A stretch of DNA of 64,000 nt from Desulfovibrio intestinalis (GTDB lineage: Bacteria > Desulfobacterota > Desulfovibrionia > Desulfovibrionales > Desulfovibrionaceae). Below are positions 46,801 to 54,947 of the stretch, in pieces. Where the stretch lies: NCBI RefSeq assembly GCF_014202345.1, contig NZ_JACHGO010000006.1, positions 62,001 through 126,000 of the forward strand, given 5' to 3'. The notes below the pieces were generated by a model. It saw only the letters and a list, made by a program, of their open reading frames with translations, had not been told where the DNA came from and searched no databases. How positions within the stretch are numbered: position 1 is the stretch's first letter; each line of letters starts with the position of its first letter. The position numbers were made by a program, and so were the translations under genes.

Positions 46801-49800
46801 GAACCGTAGAGTCCCGGCGTACTGGCTTGGGGCACATACTGGGTAATGTCGCCCACATCCACATCGGAGGCTGCGGGCAAAACGCCACTGACGCTGGCTG
46901 CATCCTCGTAAATGGATGTGCTGGCGGCGCTGACCTGGGGCGCGTCGTTGGTGCCGTTGATGGTGATAGTCAGTACGTTGGACGCAGTCAGCCCGTTTTG
47001 ATCCACCACCGTGAACGAAAAAGTTTCACTCAACTGGTGCCCGACCCCCAACTGCTGTATGGCGGACAGGGCATTGTTGAGCGTGTAGGTGTAACTGCCG
47101 TCATTTTGCAGGGTAAATGTGCCGTACTGGCCGGAAATATTGGTCTGCGTCACATATTCGGCAGTGTTGCCGGGGTCCATATCTGTGGGCGCGGGCAAGA
47201 TGCCGCTGACGCTGGCATCGTCTTCATTAATGGAAGCAGTGGCGGCGCTGACCTGTGGCGAGCCATTGGTGCCGCGAACCGTGATGGTAATGATATTGGA
47301 TGCGGTAGCGCCGTGCTGGTCTGTGACGGTATAGGTAAAAGTTTCTGTAACCTGCTGGCCTGCGGTTAATGACTGCACAACGGGCAGGGCATTGTTAAGG
47401 GTGTAGGCATAGCTGCCGTCCGTTTGCAGGGTAAATGTGCCGTACAGGCCGGAATTTGTCTGCGCCACATAGAGTACGGTGTCGCCGCTATCAATATCTG
47501 TGGGAACAGGCAGGGTGCCGAGTATGTCTGCCTCATCTTTTTGAATAAAGGCAAAGCTTGCGCTGACCTGGGGCGCGTCGTTGGTGCCGTTTATGGTTAC
47601 AGTGAGGGTGTTTGTGGCTGTGCCGCCGTGCCCGTCTGAAACCGTGTAGGTGAACGTTTCCGTGAGCTGCGCGCCTTCGCCAAGTTGCTGCACCACGGGC
47701 AGGGCATTATTAAGGCTATAGGCGTAGCTGCCGTCTGCTTGCAGGGTAAAGGTGCCGTACAGGCCAGGGTTTGTCTGGGGTACATACTGTGGAACATCGC
47801 CCACATCTATGTCTGTGGGGACAGGCAGGTTGCCGCTGACGCTGGCTTGATCTTCATTGATGGACGCCGTGGCAGAGGCGACCTGTGGCGCGTCGTTAGT
47901 GCCGTTGATGGTGATGGTGATGGTATTGGACGCTGTAGCGCCGTGCTGGTCCGTAACCGTGTAGGTGAACGTTTCCGTAAGCTGCGCGCCGGCCCCCAGC
48001 TGTTGGACCACGGGCAATGCATTGTTGAGGCTGTAGGCATAGCTGCCGTCAGTTTGCAGGGTAAAAGTGCCGTAGAGTCCGGGGGTGTTGGCCTGTGCCG
48101 TAAACTGAACACTGTCACCCGTGTCCACATCCGTGGGGGCAGGCAGGTTACCGCTGACGCTTGGCTGGTCTTCATTTATGGACGCCACCGCCGAGCTGAC
48201 CTGCGGGGCGTCGTTGGTGCCGTTGATGGTGATGGTGATGGTATTGGACGCTGTAGCGCCGTGCTGGTCCGTGACGGTGTAGGTGAACGTTTCCGTAAGC
48301 TGCGCGCCCACGCCCAGCTGCTGCACTGCTGCCAGGGCGTTGTTGAGGTTGTAGGCGTAGCTGCCGTCAGCTTGCAGTGTAAAGGTGCCGTAGAGTCCCG
48401 GGGTGTTGGCCTGAGCCGTAAATTGAACGCTGTCACCCACATCTGTGTCTGTGGGGGGTGGCAGGGTGCCACTGACGCTTGGCTGATCTTCATTGATGGA
48501 CGCCACTGCCGAGCTGACCTGCGGGGCGTCATTGGTGCCGTTGATGGTGATGGTGATGGTATTGGACGCTGTAGCGCCGTGCTGGTCCGTGACGGTGTAG
48601 GTGAACGTTTCCGTAAGCTGCGCGCCTACGCCGAGCTGCTGGACTGCTGCCAGCGCATTGTTGAGGCTGTAGGCATAGCTGCCGTCAGCTTGCAGTGTAA
48701 AGGTGCCGTAGAGTCCCGGGGTGTTGGCCTGTGCCGTAAACTGAACGCTGTCGCCCGTGTCCACATCTGTAGGTATGGGCAGGGCGCCGCTGACGCTTGG
48801 CTGGTCTTCATTTATGGACGCCACCGCCGAGCTGACCTGCGGGGCGTCGTTAGTGCCGTTGATGGTGATTGTGATGGTATTGGACGCTGTAGCGCCGTGC
48901 TGGTCCGTGACCGTGTAGGTGAATGTTTCTGTAAGCTGCGCGCCCACGCCCAGCTGCTGTACTGTTGCCAACGCATTGTTGAGGTTGTAGGCATAGCTGC
49001 CGTCAGCTTGCAGTGTAAAGGTGCCGTAGAGGCCGGGAGCATTGGTCTGCGGCGCATACTGCACAATATCGCCCACATCTGTGTCTGTGGGGGGTGGCAG
49101 GGTACCACTGACGCTGGCCTGATCTTCATTTATGGACGCCACCGCCGAGCCAACCTGCGGGGCGTCGTTGGTGCCGTTGATGGTGATGGTGATGATATTG
49201 GACGCTGTAGCGCCGTGCTGGTCCGTGACGGTGTAGGTGAACGTTTCCGTAAGTTGTGCGCCTACGCCGAGCTGTTGCACTGCTGCCAGGGCATTGTTGA
49301 GGCTGTATGCATAGCTGCCGTCAGTTTGCAGGGTAAAAGTGCCGTAGAGTCCGGGGGTGTTGGCCTGTGCCGTAAACTGAACACTGTCGCCCGTGTCCAC
49401 ATCCGTGGGTGCAGGCAGGTTACCGCTGACGCTTGGCTGGTCTTCATTTATGGACGCCACCGCCGAGCTGACCTGCGGGGCGTCGTTGGTGCCGTTGATG
49501 GTGATGGTGATGGTATTGGACGCCGTAGCGCCGTGCTGGTCCGTGACCGTGTAGGTGAATGTTTCTGTAAGCTGCGCGCCCACGCCGAGCTGCTGTACTG
49601 CTGCCAGCGCATTGTTGAGGTTGTAGGCGTAGCTGCCGTCAGCTTGCAGGGTAAAGGTACCGTAGAGACCGGGAGCATTGGTTTGCGGTACAAACTGGGC
49701 GCTGTCGCCAGCGTCCACATCCGTGGGTGCAGGCAGGCTACCGCTGACGTTTGGCTGATCTTCATTTATGGACGCCACTGCCGAGCTGACCTGCGGTGCG

Positions 49801-52800
49801 TCGTTGGTGCCGTTGATTGTGATGGTGATGGTATTGGACGCTGTAGCGCCGTGCTGGTCAGTGACGGTGTAGGTGAACGTTTCTGTAAGCTGTGCGCCCA
49901 CGCCCAACTGCTGCACTGCTGCCAGGGCATTGTTGAGATTATAGGCATAGCTGCCGTCAGCTTGCAGGGTAAACGTACCGTAAAGCCCCGGGGTGCTGGC
50001 CTGCGCAACAAACTGAAGGCTGTCGCCAGCGTCCACATCTGTAGGTATGGGCAGGGTGCCGCTGACGCTCGGCTGATCTTCATTTATGGACGCCACTGCC
50101 GAGCTGACCTGCGGTGCGTCGTTGGTGCCGTTGATGGTGATGGTGATGGTATTGGACGCTGTAGCGCCGTGCTGGTCCGTGACGGTGTAGGTGAATGTTT
50201 CCGTAAGCTGCGCGCCCATGCCCAACTGCTGCACTGCTGCCAGGGCATTGTTGAGACTATAGGCATAGCTGCCGTCCGCTTGCAGGCTAAAGGTGCCGTA
50301 CAGTCCAGATGTATTGGTTTGCGGCACATACTGGGCGCTGTCGCCCGTGTCTATATCCGTGGGGGCTTGCAAGGTGCCGCTGACGCTTGGCTGATCTTCA
50401 CTGATAGCCGCCACTGCCGTGCCAACCTGCGGAGTATCGTTGGTGCCGTTGATGGTGATGGTAATGGTATTGGACGCCGTAGCGCCGTGCTGGTCAGTGA
50501 CGGTGTAGGTGAATGTTTCCGTAAGCTGTGCGCCCACGCCCAACTGCTGCACTGTTGCCAGGGCATTGTTGAGATTGTAGGCGTAGCTGCCGTCCGCTTG
50601 CAGGGTAAAGGTGCCGTAGAGGCCCGGCGCATTGGTTTGCGGCACAAACTGGGCGCTGTCGCCCGTGTCTATATCCGTGGGGGCAGGCAGGGTTCCGCTG
50701 ACGCTTGGCTGATCTTCATCAATTGATGCCACGGCTGCGCCAACCTGCGGTGCATCGTTGGTGCCGTTGATGGTAATGGTAATGGTATTGGAGGCCGTTG
50801 CGCCGTGCTGATCCACCACGGTGTATGTAAACACTTCAGTAAGCTGGTCGCCAACGCCCAGTTTTTGCACCACAGCCAGATGGTTGTTGAGTATATATGC
50901 AAATGCGCCCTCGGCTTGGGTAAACAGGCCGTACAGGCCGAAGTTCGTCTTCGGTACAAACTCCACCACATCTCCTGTGTCCGGGTCCACAGGAGTTGGC
51001 AGGTTTCCGGTAACGCTTGGCGCACCCGCAGCGATGATTCTGCTGTCTGCGCTGACCTGCGGGGCGTCGTTGGTTCCATTGATGGTAATGGTGATGGTGT
51101 TGGAACCCGTTGCGCCGTGCTGGTCTGTAGCTGTGTATGTGAACGTTTCCGTAAGCTGCGCGCCCACGCCCAGCTGTTGCACTGCAGGCAGGGCATTGTT
51201 CAGCGTGTAGCTGTAGCTGCCATCAGGTTGCAGGGTGAAACTGCCGTACATGCCGGGCGCATCGGTCAGGGGCACAAACTGGATGCTGTCTCCTGTGTCC
51301 ACATCCGTGGGGGCAGGCAGGGTTCCGCTGATGCTGGCTTCGTCTTCATTTATGGACGCCGTAGCCGCTGTGACCTGTGGGGCATCATTGGTGCCGTTGA
51401 TCGTGATGGTAAGCGTGTTGGTGGCTGTGTCGCCATGTCCGTCTGAAACGGTGTATGTGATGGTTTCTGTGAGCTGTTGCCCAACGCCCAGCTGTTGTAC
51501 GGCGGGCAGGGCATTGTTCAGCGTGTAGCTGTAGCTGCCGTCCGCTTGCAAGGTGAAGGTTCCGTATAGACCAGCGGCATTGGTTTGGGCGACGTAGTGC
51601 GGGCTGTCACCGGCATCAACATCCGTAGGGGCAGGCAGAATACCGCTGATGCTGATGTCGTCTTCGTTAATGGCGGCTACAGCCGGGCCGACCTCCGGGG
51701 CATCGTTGGTGCCGTGGATGGTGATGGTGATGGTGTTGGAAGCGGTGGCTCCGTGCTGGTCCGTGACCGTGTAGGTAAAGGTTTCCGTAAGCTCATCGCC
51801 TTCGCCCAGCTGCTGTACCGCAGGCAGGGCGTTGTTCAGCGTGTAGCTGTAGCTGCCGTCTGGTTGCAGCGCGAAGACGCCGTATGTGCCCGGAGTATTA
51901 GCCTGCGCTACAAACTGGACGCTGTCTCCGGCGTCAACATCTGTGGGAGCAGGCAGTGTACCGCTGACGCTGGCCTCATCCTCACTGATAGCCATGCTGG
52001 CCGCGTTAATCTGCGGGGCATCGTTGGTTCCGTTGATGGTTATGGTGAGTGTATTGGATGCCGTTGCGCCGTGCTGGTCCACGACAGTATAGGTAACTGT
52101 TTCCGTAAGCTGGCTGCCCACACCCAGTTGTTGCACCTCGGGCAGGGCGTTGTTCAGCGTGTAGCTGTAGCTGCCGTCCGCTTGCAGGGTAAAGGTGCCA
52201 TAAAGGCCAGCGGTATTGGTTTGGGCGACGTAGTGCGGGCTGTCACCGGCATCAACATCCGTTGGGTTCGGCAAGATGCCGCTGACGCTGGGCTGATCTT
52301 CATTTATGGACGCTACAGCCGGGCCGACCACCGGGGCATCGTTGGTGCCGTGGATGGTGATGGTGATGGTGTTGGAAGCGGTGGCTCCGTGCTGGTCCGT
52401 GACCGTGTAGGTAAAGGTTTCCGTAAGCTCGTCGCCTTCGCCCAGCTGCTGTACCGCAGGCAGGGCGTTGTTCAGCGTGTAGCTGTAGCTGCCGTCTGGT
52501 TGCAGCGCGAAGATGCCGTATGTGCCCGGAGTATTAGCCTGCGCTACAAACTGGACGCTGTCTCCGGCGTCAACATCTGTGGGAGAAGGCAGGGTGCCGC
52601 TGACGCTGGCCTGATCTTCATTTACGTCTGCCGCCGCTGCGCTGATCTGCGGGGCATCGTTTGTGCCGTTGATGGTGATGGTAAGCGTGTTGGACCCTGT
52701 TGCGCCGTGCTGGTCCACGACAGTATAGGTAACCGTTTCCGTAAGCTGGCTGCCCACACCTAGTTGTTGTACCTCGGGCAGGGCGTTGTTCAGCGTGTAG

Positions 52801-54932
52801 CTGTAGCTGCCGTCAGCTTGCAGGGTAAAGGTACCGTAAAGCCCGGGTGTATTGGCCTGGGGCACAAACTGGGCACTGTCGCCTGCGTCCACATCCGTGG
52901 GGGCAGGCAGGGTGCCGCTGATGCCGGGTTGATCTTCATTAATGGACGCCGTTGCCGCGCTGACCTGTGGCGCGTCGTTAACGCCATTGATGGTGATGGT
53001 GATGGAGTTGGTGGCCGTGCCGCCGTGGCCGTCATACACGGTATAGGTAAAAACATCGGTCAGTTGCTGTCCATCGGCCAGGTTTTGCAGGCCGGGCGCG
53101 GCATAGTCCAAAACGTAGGTGTAGTTTCCGGCGGCGTCCACGCTGAGGTTGCCGTACTGCCCTGGCGTATTGTGCTGCTCATAAAAGTTGAGGGTGTCGT
53201 TGGCGTCCACGTCATACGGGGTGGGCAAGGTGCCCCCGATAAGCCCTTGATGTTCGGTCAGGGAGGCTGAAGAGGCTGCCACGGTGGGTGTGTCATTGGT
53301 ACCGTTGATGGTGATTGTCAGTGTTTTGCTGACCTGACTTTGGCCGTCTGTGACAGTGAAAGTAAACTGTTCTGTAAGAGTATCGCCAAGGCTGAGTGCC
53401 TGAATTTCTGGCCGCGTATTATCCAGGGCATAGCTGTAGTTGCCCTGGGCATCGACGGTAAGAACCCCGTATGCCCCTACGCTACCTGCTTGCGGTATGA
53501 ATTGCGGCGTGTCGCCTGCATCCACATCGTGCGGGGTAGGCAGCACGCCTGTGAGCACCGGGCCGTCTTCATCCACCATTGCCGTGGCGGCCATAACCGT
53601 TGGAACGTCATTGGTGCCATAAATGGTAATGACAAGGCTGCCCGAAGCCGTGCCGCCGTTGCCGTCGTCTACGGTATAGTTGAACGTTTCCGTAAGAAAA
53701 TCAGTTGAGCCAAGCTGTTGGACAACAGAAAGGTTGTTGTCCAGCGTGTAGGTAAAGGTTCCGTCGGCGTTGAGGGTGAGGTTGCCGTAGAGCCCTGCCG
53801 TGTTTGTCTGAGTCAGATACTGCGGTGAATCGCTGACGTCGATGTCCTGCGGGGTTGGCAAAATACCCGTGGTATTGTTCTGATCTTCGGCTATGGAGGT
53901 GGCGGCAGAGGCGACGGTTGGCGCATCGTTAAGCCCATTGATAGTGATGGTGACCGTATTGGCGATGGTACCGCCCTGGCCGTCGTCCACCGTGTAGGTG
54001 AACGTTTCTGTAAGCGTTTGACCAACGCCAAGACCTTGCACGTTGGGCAGGGTGTTGTTCAGCTGATACGAGTAAACGCCATTGGCATCCACGCTGAAGC
54101 TGCCATAGAGGCCCAAAATTCCGGTTTGGGGCACAAAAGAAAGATTTTGTCCTGTGCTCGCATCATGCGGAGTGGGAATCTGGCCGTTTACGTCAGTGTC
54201 GTCTTCCGTCATGCTGGCATGGGCGGCGACAACATTGGGGCCTGTATTGCCCGGCCCGCCCGGACCAGTTCCGGGCCCTGTGCCTGGTCCAGTTCCCGGG
54301 CCAGTTCCGGGTCCTGTGCCGGGCCCGGTGCCTGGGCCTCCTGGCCCGCCGGGTCCAGAACCTGTGCCGCCTTGTCCGTTGCCGATACCGTCAAGGCCTG
54401 AAAGTATGCCATTGGCATCGGCCTGAAGCGCATTTTGCAGTACGCCCTCATCGTCATCAGCTTTTGCTCTGGCGCCTCTTGCCCATTCCTCTTCATGAAG
54501 CAGCCCGCCCAGAGCGTCTATGCCTTCATGAAGATCCCCGTGCTTGTGGTCACGATAAGCAGCATCGCGGGTGGCAGGCGTCTCCGGCTGCGGCATGCCC
54601 TCTTCGCCAAGGGAGGAAAAAAAATGCGCGGGCGACATTTCTCTGCCATTGATGATAATGGCGGGAGGCTCGGCTGCCAGCAGCGCCGCAACGGCAGGGG
54701 CCGCACCTGGTGCGGCGGCAGGCTGTACGGTGAGTGATGCTATGGGGCTCAGGTAGCCTTCGAGAACCAGCCGGGAACCGTCATTGCGTGAAAAGACAAG
54801 ATCACTGCCTTTCACCCCCACAAAAAGGGCATGCATTGAAAAATTCAGTTCAATTCGGGACTGGTGTGAAAGGCCTTTGAGCACAGCTGCGTGCCCTGCC
54901 GGGGGCATGTATAAGATATGGGGTGCAGACAT
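40878..54932 (-). CDS. Giant VCBS-repeat surface adhesin, type I secretion substrate
   Basis: A 4684-residue repetitive protein, probably a surface adhesin exported by the transporter encoded just upstream. Residues 1-230 are a non-repetitive head, including GSDLVFSRNDGSRLVLEGYL and IIINGREMSPAHFFSSLGE, of a type common at the start of such adhesins, then a Gly-Pro-Gly-Thr repeat linker (about 196-228). About 39 VCBS-type (bacterial cadherin-like) units of about 106 residues follow to about 4357. Each opens with INEDQ and SVSGTLPxPTD and ends with ITINGTNDAP. The last 327 residues are Asp/Ala/Thr-rich and then acidic, presumably containing the secretion signal. I see no cysteine and no RTX GGxGxD nonapeptides. 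SD GAGG, 15 bp after the hlyD-like gene. Confidence 0.93.
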   Translation of the reverse strand: MSAPHILYMPPAGHAAVLKGLSHQSRIELNFSMHALFVGVKGSDLVFSRNDGSRLVLEGYLSPIASLTVQPAAAPGAAPAVAALLAAEPPAIIINGREMSPAHFFSSLGEEGMPQPETPATRDAAYRDHKHGDLHEGIDALGGLLHEEEWARGARAKADDDEGVLQNALQADANGILSGLDGIGNGQGGTGSGPGGPGGPGTGPGTGPGTGPGTGPGTGPGTGPGGPGNTGPNVVAAHASMTEDDTDVNGQIPTPHDASTGQNLSFVPQTGILGLYGSFSVDANGVYSYQLNNTLPNVQGLGVGQTLTETFTYTVDDGQGGTIANTVTITINGLNDAPTVASAATSIAEDQNNTTGILPTPQDIDVSDSPQYLTQTNTAGLYGNLTLNADGTFTYTLDNNLSVVQQLGSTDFLTETFNYTVDDGNGGTASGSLVITIYGTNDVPTVMAATAMVDEDGPVLTGVLPTPHDVDAGDTPQFIPQAGSVGAYGVLTVDAQGNYSYALDNTRPEIQALSLGDTLTEQFTFTVTDGQSQVSKTLTITINGTNDTPTVAASSASLTEHQGLIGGTLPTPYDVDANDTLNFYEQHNTPGQYGNLSVDAAGNYTYVLDYAAPGLQNLADGQQLTDVFTYTVYDGHGGTATNSITITINGVNDAPQVSAATASINEDQPGISGTLPAPTDVDAGDSAQFVPQANTPGLYGTFTLQADGSYSYTLNNALPEVQQLGVGSQLTETVTYTVVDQHGATGSNTLTITINGTNDAPQISAAAADVNEDQASVSGTLPSPTDVDAGDSVQFVAQANTPGTYGIFALQPDGSYSYTLNNALPAVQQLGEGDELTETFTYTVTDQHGATASNTITITIHGTNDAPVVGPAVASINEDQPSVSGILPNPTDVDAGDSPHYVAQTNTAGLYGTFTLQADGSYSYTLNNALPEVQQLGVGSQLTETVTYTVVDQHGATASNTLTITINGTNDAPQINAASMAISEDEASVSGTLPAPTDVDAGDSVQFVAQANTPGTYGVFALQPDGSYSYTLNNALPAVQQLGEGDELTETFTYTVTDQHGATASNTITITIHGTNDAPEVGPAVAAINEDDISISGILPAPTDVDAGDSPHYVAQTNAAGLYGTFTLQADGSYSYTLNNALPAVQQLGVGQQLTETITYTVSDGHGDTATNTLTITINGTNDAPQVTAATASINEDEASISGTLPAPTDVDTGDSIQFVPLTDAPGMYGSFTLQPDGSYSYTLNNALPAVQQLGVGAQLTETFTYTATDQHGATGSNTITITINGTNDAPQVSADSRIIAAGAPSVTGNLPTPVDPDTGDVVEFVPKTNFGLYGLFTQAEGAFAYILNNHLAVVQKLGVGDQLTEVFTYTVVDQHGATASNTITITINGTNDAPQVGAAVASIDEDQPSVSGTLPAPTDIDTGDSAQFVPQTNAPGLYGTFTLQADGSYAYNLNNALATVQQLGVGAQLTETFTYTVTDQHGATASNTITITINGTNDTPQVGTAVAAISEDQPSVSGTLQAPTDIDTGDSAQYVPQTNTSGLYGTFSLQADGSYAYSLNNALAAVQQLGMGAQLTETFTYTVTDQHGATASNTITITINGTNDAPQVSSAVASINEDQPSVSGTLPIPTDVDAGDSLQFVAQASTPGLYGTFTLQADGSYAYNLNNALAAVQQLGVGAQLTETFTYTVTDQHGATASNTITITINGTNDAPQVSSAVASINEDQPNVSGSLPAPTDVDAGDSAQFVPQTNAPGLYGTFTLQADGSYAYNLNNALAAVQQLGVGAQLTETFTYTVTDQHGATASNTITITINGTNDAPQVSSAVASINEDQPSVSGNLPAPTDVDTGDSVQFTAQANTPGLYGTFTLQTDGSYAYSLNNALAAVQQLGVGAQLTETFTYTVTDQHGATASNIITITINGTNDAPQVGSAVASINEDQASVSGTLPPPTDTDVGDIVQYAPQTNAPGLYGTFTLQADGSYAYNLNNALATVQQLGVGAQLTETFTYTVTDQHGATASNTITITINGTNDAPQVSSAVASINEDQPSVSGALPIPTDVDTGDSVQFTAQANTPGLYGTFTLQADGSYAYSLNNALAAVQQLGVGAQLTETFTYTVTDQHGATASNTITITINGTNDAPQVSSAVASINEDQPSVSGTLPPPTDTDVGDSVQFTAQANTPGLYGTFTLQADGSYAYNLNNALAAVQQLGVGAQLTETFTYTVTDQHGATASNTITITINGTNDAPQVSSAVASINEDQPSVSGNLPAPTDVDTGDSVQFTAQANTPGLYGTFTLQTDGSYAYSLNNALPVVQQLGAGAQLTETFTYTVTDQHGATASNTITITINGTNDAPQVASATASINEDQASVSGNLPVPTDIDVGDVPQYVPQTNPGLYGTFTLQADGSYAYSLNNALPVVQQLGEGAQLTETFTYTVSDGHGGTATNTLTVTINGTNDAPQVSASFAFIQKDEADILGTLPVPTDIDSGDTVLYVAQTNSGLYGTFTLQTDGSYAYTLNNALPVVQSLTAGQQVTETFTYTVTDQHGATASNIITITVRGTNGSPQVSAATASINEDDASVSGILPAPTDMDPGNTAEYVTQTNISGQYGTFTLQNDGSYTYTLNNALSAIQQLGVGHQLSETFSFTVVDQNGLTASNVLTITINGTNDAPQVSAASTSIYEDAASVSGVLPAASDVDVGDITQYVPQASTPGLYGSFTLQADGNYTYTLNNALAAVQQLGVGAQLTETFTYTATDQHGATSSNTITITIHGTNDAPQVTAAVASINEDHASVSGTLPVPTDIDLGDTPAYVPQTAALGLYGSFTLQANGNYTYALNNALAAVQQLGVGAQLTETFTYTVSDGRGGTATNTITITIHGTNDAPQVSAAVASINEDQASISGTLPVPTDIDVGDIPAYTPQTNAAGLYGSFTLQANGNYTYALNNALAAVQQLGVGAQLTETFTYTVSDGHGGTATNTITITINGTNDAPQVTAAVASINEDQASVSGTLPVPTDIDLGDTPAYVPQTSAAGIYGSFTLQANGNYTYALNNALAAVQQLGVGAQLTETFTYTVSDGRGGTATNTLTITIHGTNDAPQVTAAVTSINEDQASVSGTLPVPTDIDVGDTPAYIPQTNAAGFYGSFTLLANGNYTYALNNALTAVQQLGAGAQLTETFTYTVSDGHGGTATNTITITINGTNDAPQVTAAVASINEDQASISGTLPVPTDIDVGDTPAYVPQTSAAGLYGSFTLQANGSYTYALNNALAAVQQLGVGAQLTETFTYTVSDGHGGTATNTLTITIHGTNDAPQVSAVVASINEDQPGISGTLPIPTDIDLGDILTYVPQTSTAGLYGSFTLLANGNYTYALNNALTAVQQLGVGAQLTETITYTVSDGHGGTATNTITITIHGTNDAPQVTAAVASINEDQASVSGTLPVPTDIDLGDTPAYVPQTAALGLYGSFTLQANGNYTYALNNALAVVQQLGVGAQLTETFTYTVSDGRGGTATNTLTITIHGTNDAPQVSAAVASINEDQPGISGTLPIPTDIDVGDILTYVPQTSTAGLYGSFTLLANGNYTYALNNALTAVQQLGVGAQLTETITYTVSDGHGGTATNTLTITIRGTNDAPQVTAAVASINEDQTSISGTLPVPTDIDLGDVPAYLPQSSTPGLYGSFTLQANGSYTYALNNALAAVQQLGVGAQLTEVFTYTVSDGHGGTATNTITITIHGTNDAPQVTAAVASINEDQASISGNLPVPTDIDVGDIVTYVPQSSAAGLYGSFTLLANGSYTYALNNALTAVQQLGVGAQLTETFTYTVSDGHGGTATNTLTVTIRGTNDAPKVTAATAAINEDQASISGSLPTPTDIDVGDTVSFLPQAAAAGLYGSFTLQANGSYTYTLNNALPVVQQLGVGQHLTETFTYTVRDQHGATSSSTMTITINGTNDNPVIAPIVTTALKEDSILTSSGTIMVTDIDQGDTPVFQAQNITGLYGSFVLNSNGSYVYTLNNGLPSVQGLGQGEQLVETFTVAANDGHGGIAARTISFTINGTNDAPSVGPATAAMGNNVSQYTGKLPTPTDPDNSLDNIASDTLRFITKTNESGNYGWFSVNADGSYTYTLNTGLLAVLLLTLGATLKDTFTYTVTDEHGATATNTMTMNITGGLLGSISLTTVAGGATSLLGNLLVPGYANPVFTLQSSAEGQYGTLTLNSNGSYSYNLTAYGISESHKLGEGETASDVFLVRATASGKSVITPVTFTITGVNDAPTVQQAYLTVSEDDVSAMYGQLVIADPDRTDTPKAVPQTTAGLYGTFYLNTNGSYTYVLNKDSAAVIALNDGDTLNDVFNVTVVDGHGGSAQTTVTVTINGSGGTPQMQGMGAMRLAFIPDDLDDLDGAEQNPADAAADENGNATAQDTPHAGTPEGASAGDEAAQAGQSAAQESPQADTESTDTAANIPAGDSEAQPGATNPEDSVHAGTGHADTAENTASGDHEAQSGQEAAQDPSHSDTASTDSAADTSATDTSDADTHSADTQTADAPQESLHTGADHADAGHTDTPPVGIDDNLDMSDTFAAYTGNHSFEMLDDILDEELANSFMNDHIGPLTMDIEDVFLPQAQGESDADNLHLGGLQNDSLFPMEPENLMDTGDMTSVEQPGQGQDGAETPQTQDAGAPSPGTDLMESEADQMAVLQHLTQNGH
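43125..46622 (-). repeat. Eleven tandem 318-bp VCBS units (block B)
   Basis: Units 25-35 of the adhesin span eleven exact 318-bp periods. They share the linker DGHGGTATNT (units 25 and 35 partly differ) and the opening QVTAAVASINEDQ or QVSAAVASINEDQ. Near identity at the DNA level, including synonymous sites, points to recent duplication or gene conversion. Confidence 0.85.
47885..50750 (-). repeat. Nine tandem 318-bp VCBS units (block A)
   Basis: Units 12-20 of the adhesin span nine 318-bp periods. They carry the linker DQHGATASNT and the opening QVSSAVASINEDQPSVSG or close variants, distinguishing them from block B. Confidence 0.85.
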
Positions 54933-54947
54933 GTGCGCCTCACGAGA

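Noticed and set aside
47685..50726. 1013-codon open frame on the plus strand opposite the adhesin
   Set aside because: It is periodic with the 318-bp units and merely mirrors the repeat coding strand; no start signal or family resemblance. The tandem structure keeps one antisense frame open along block A.
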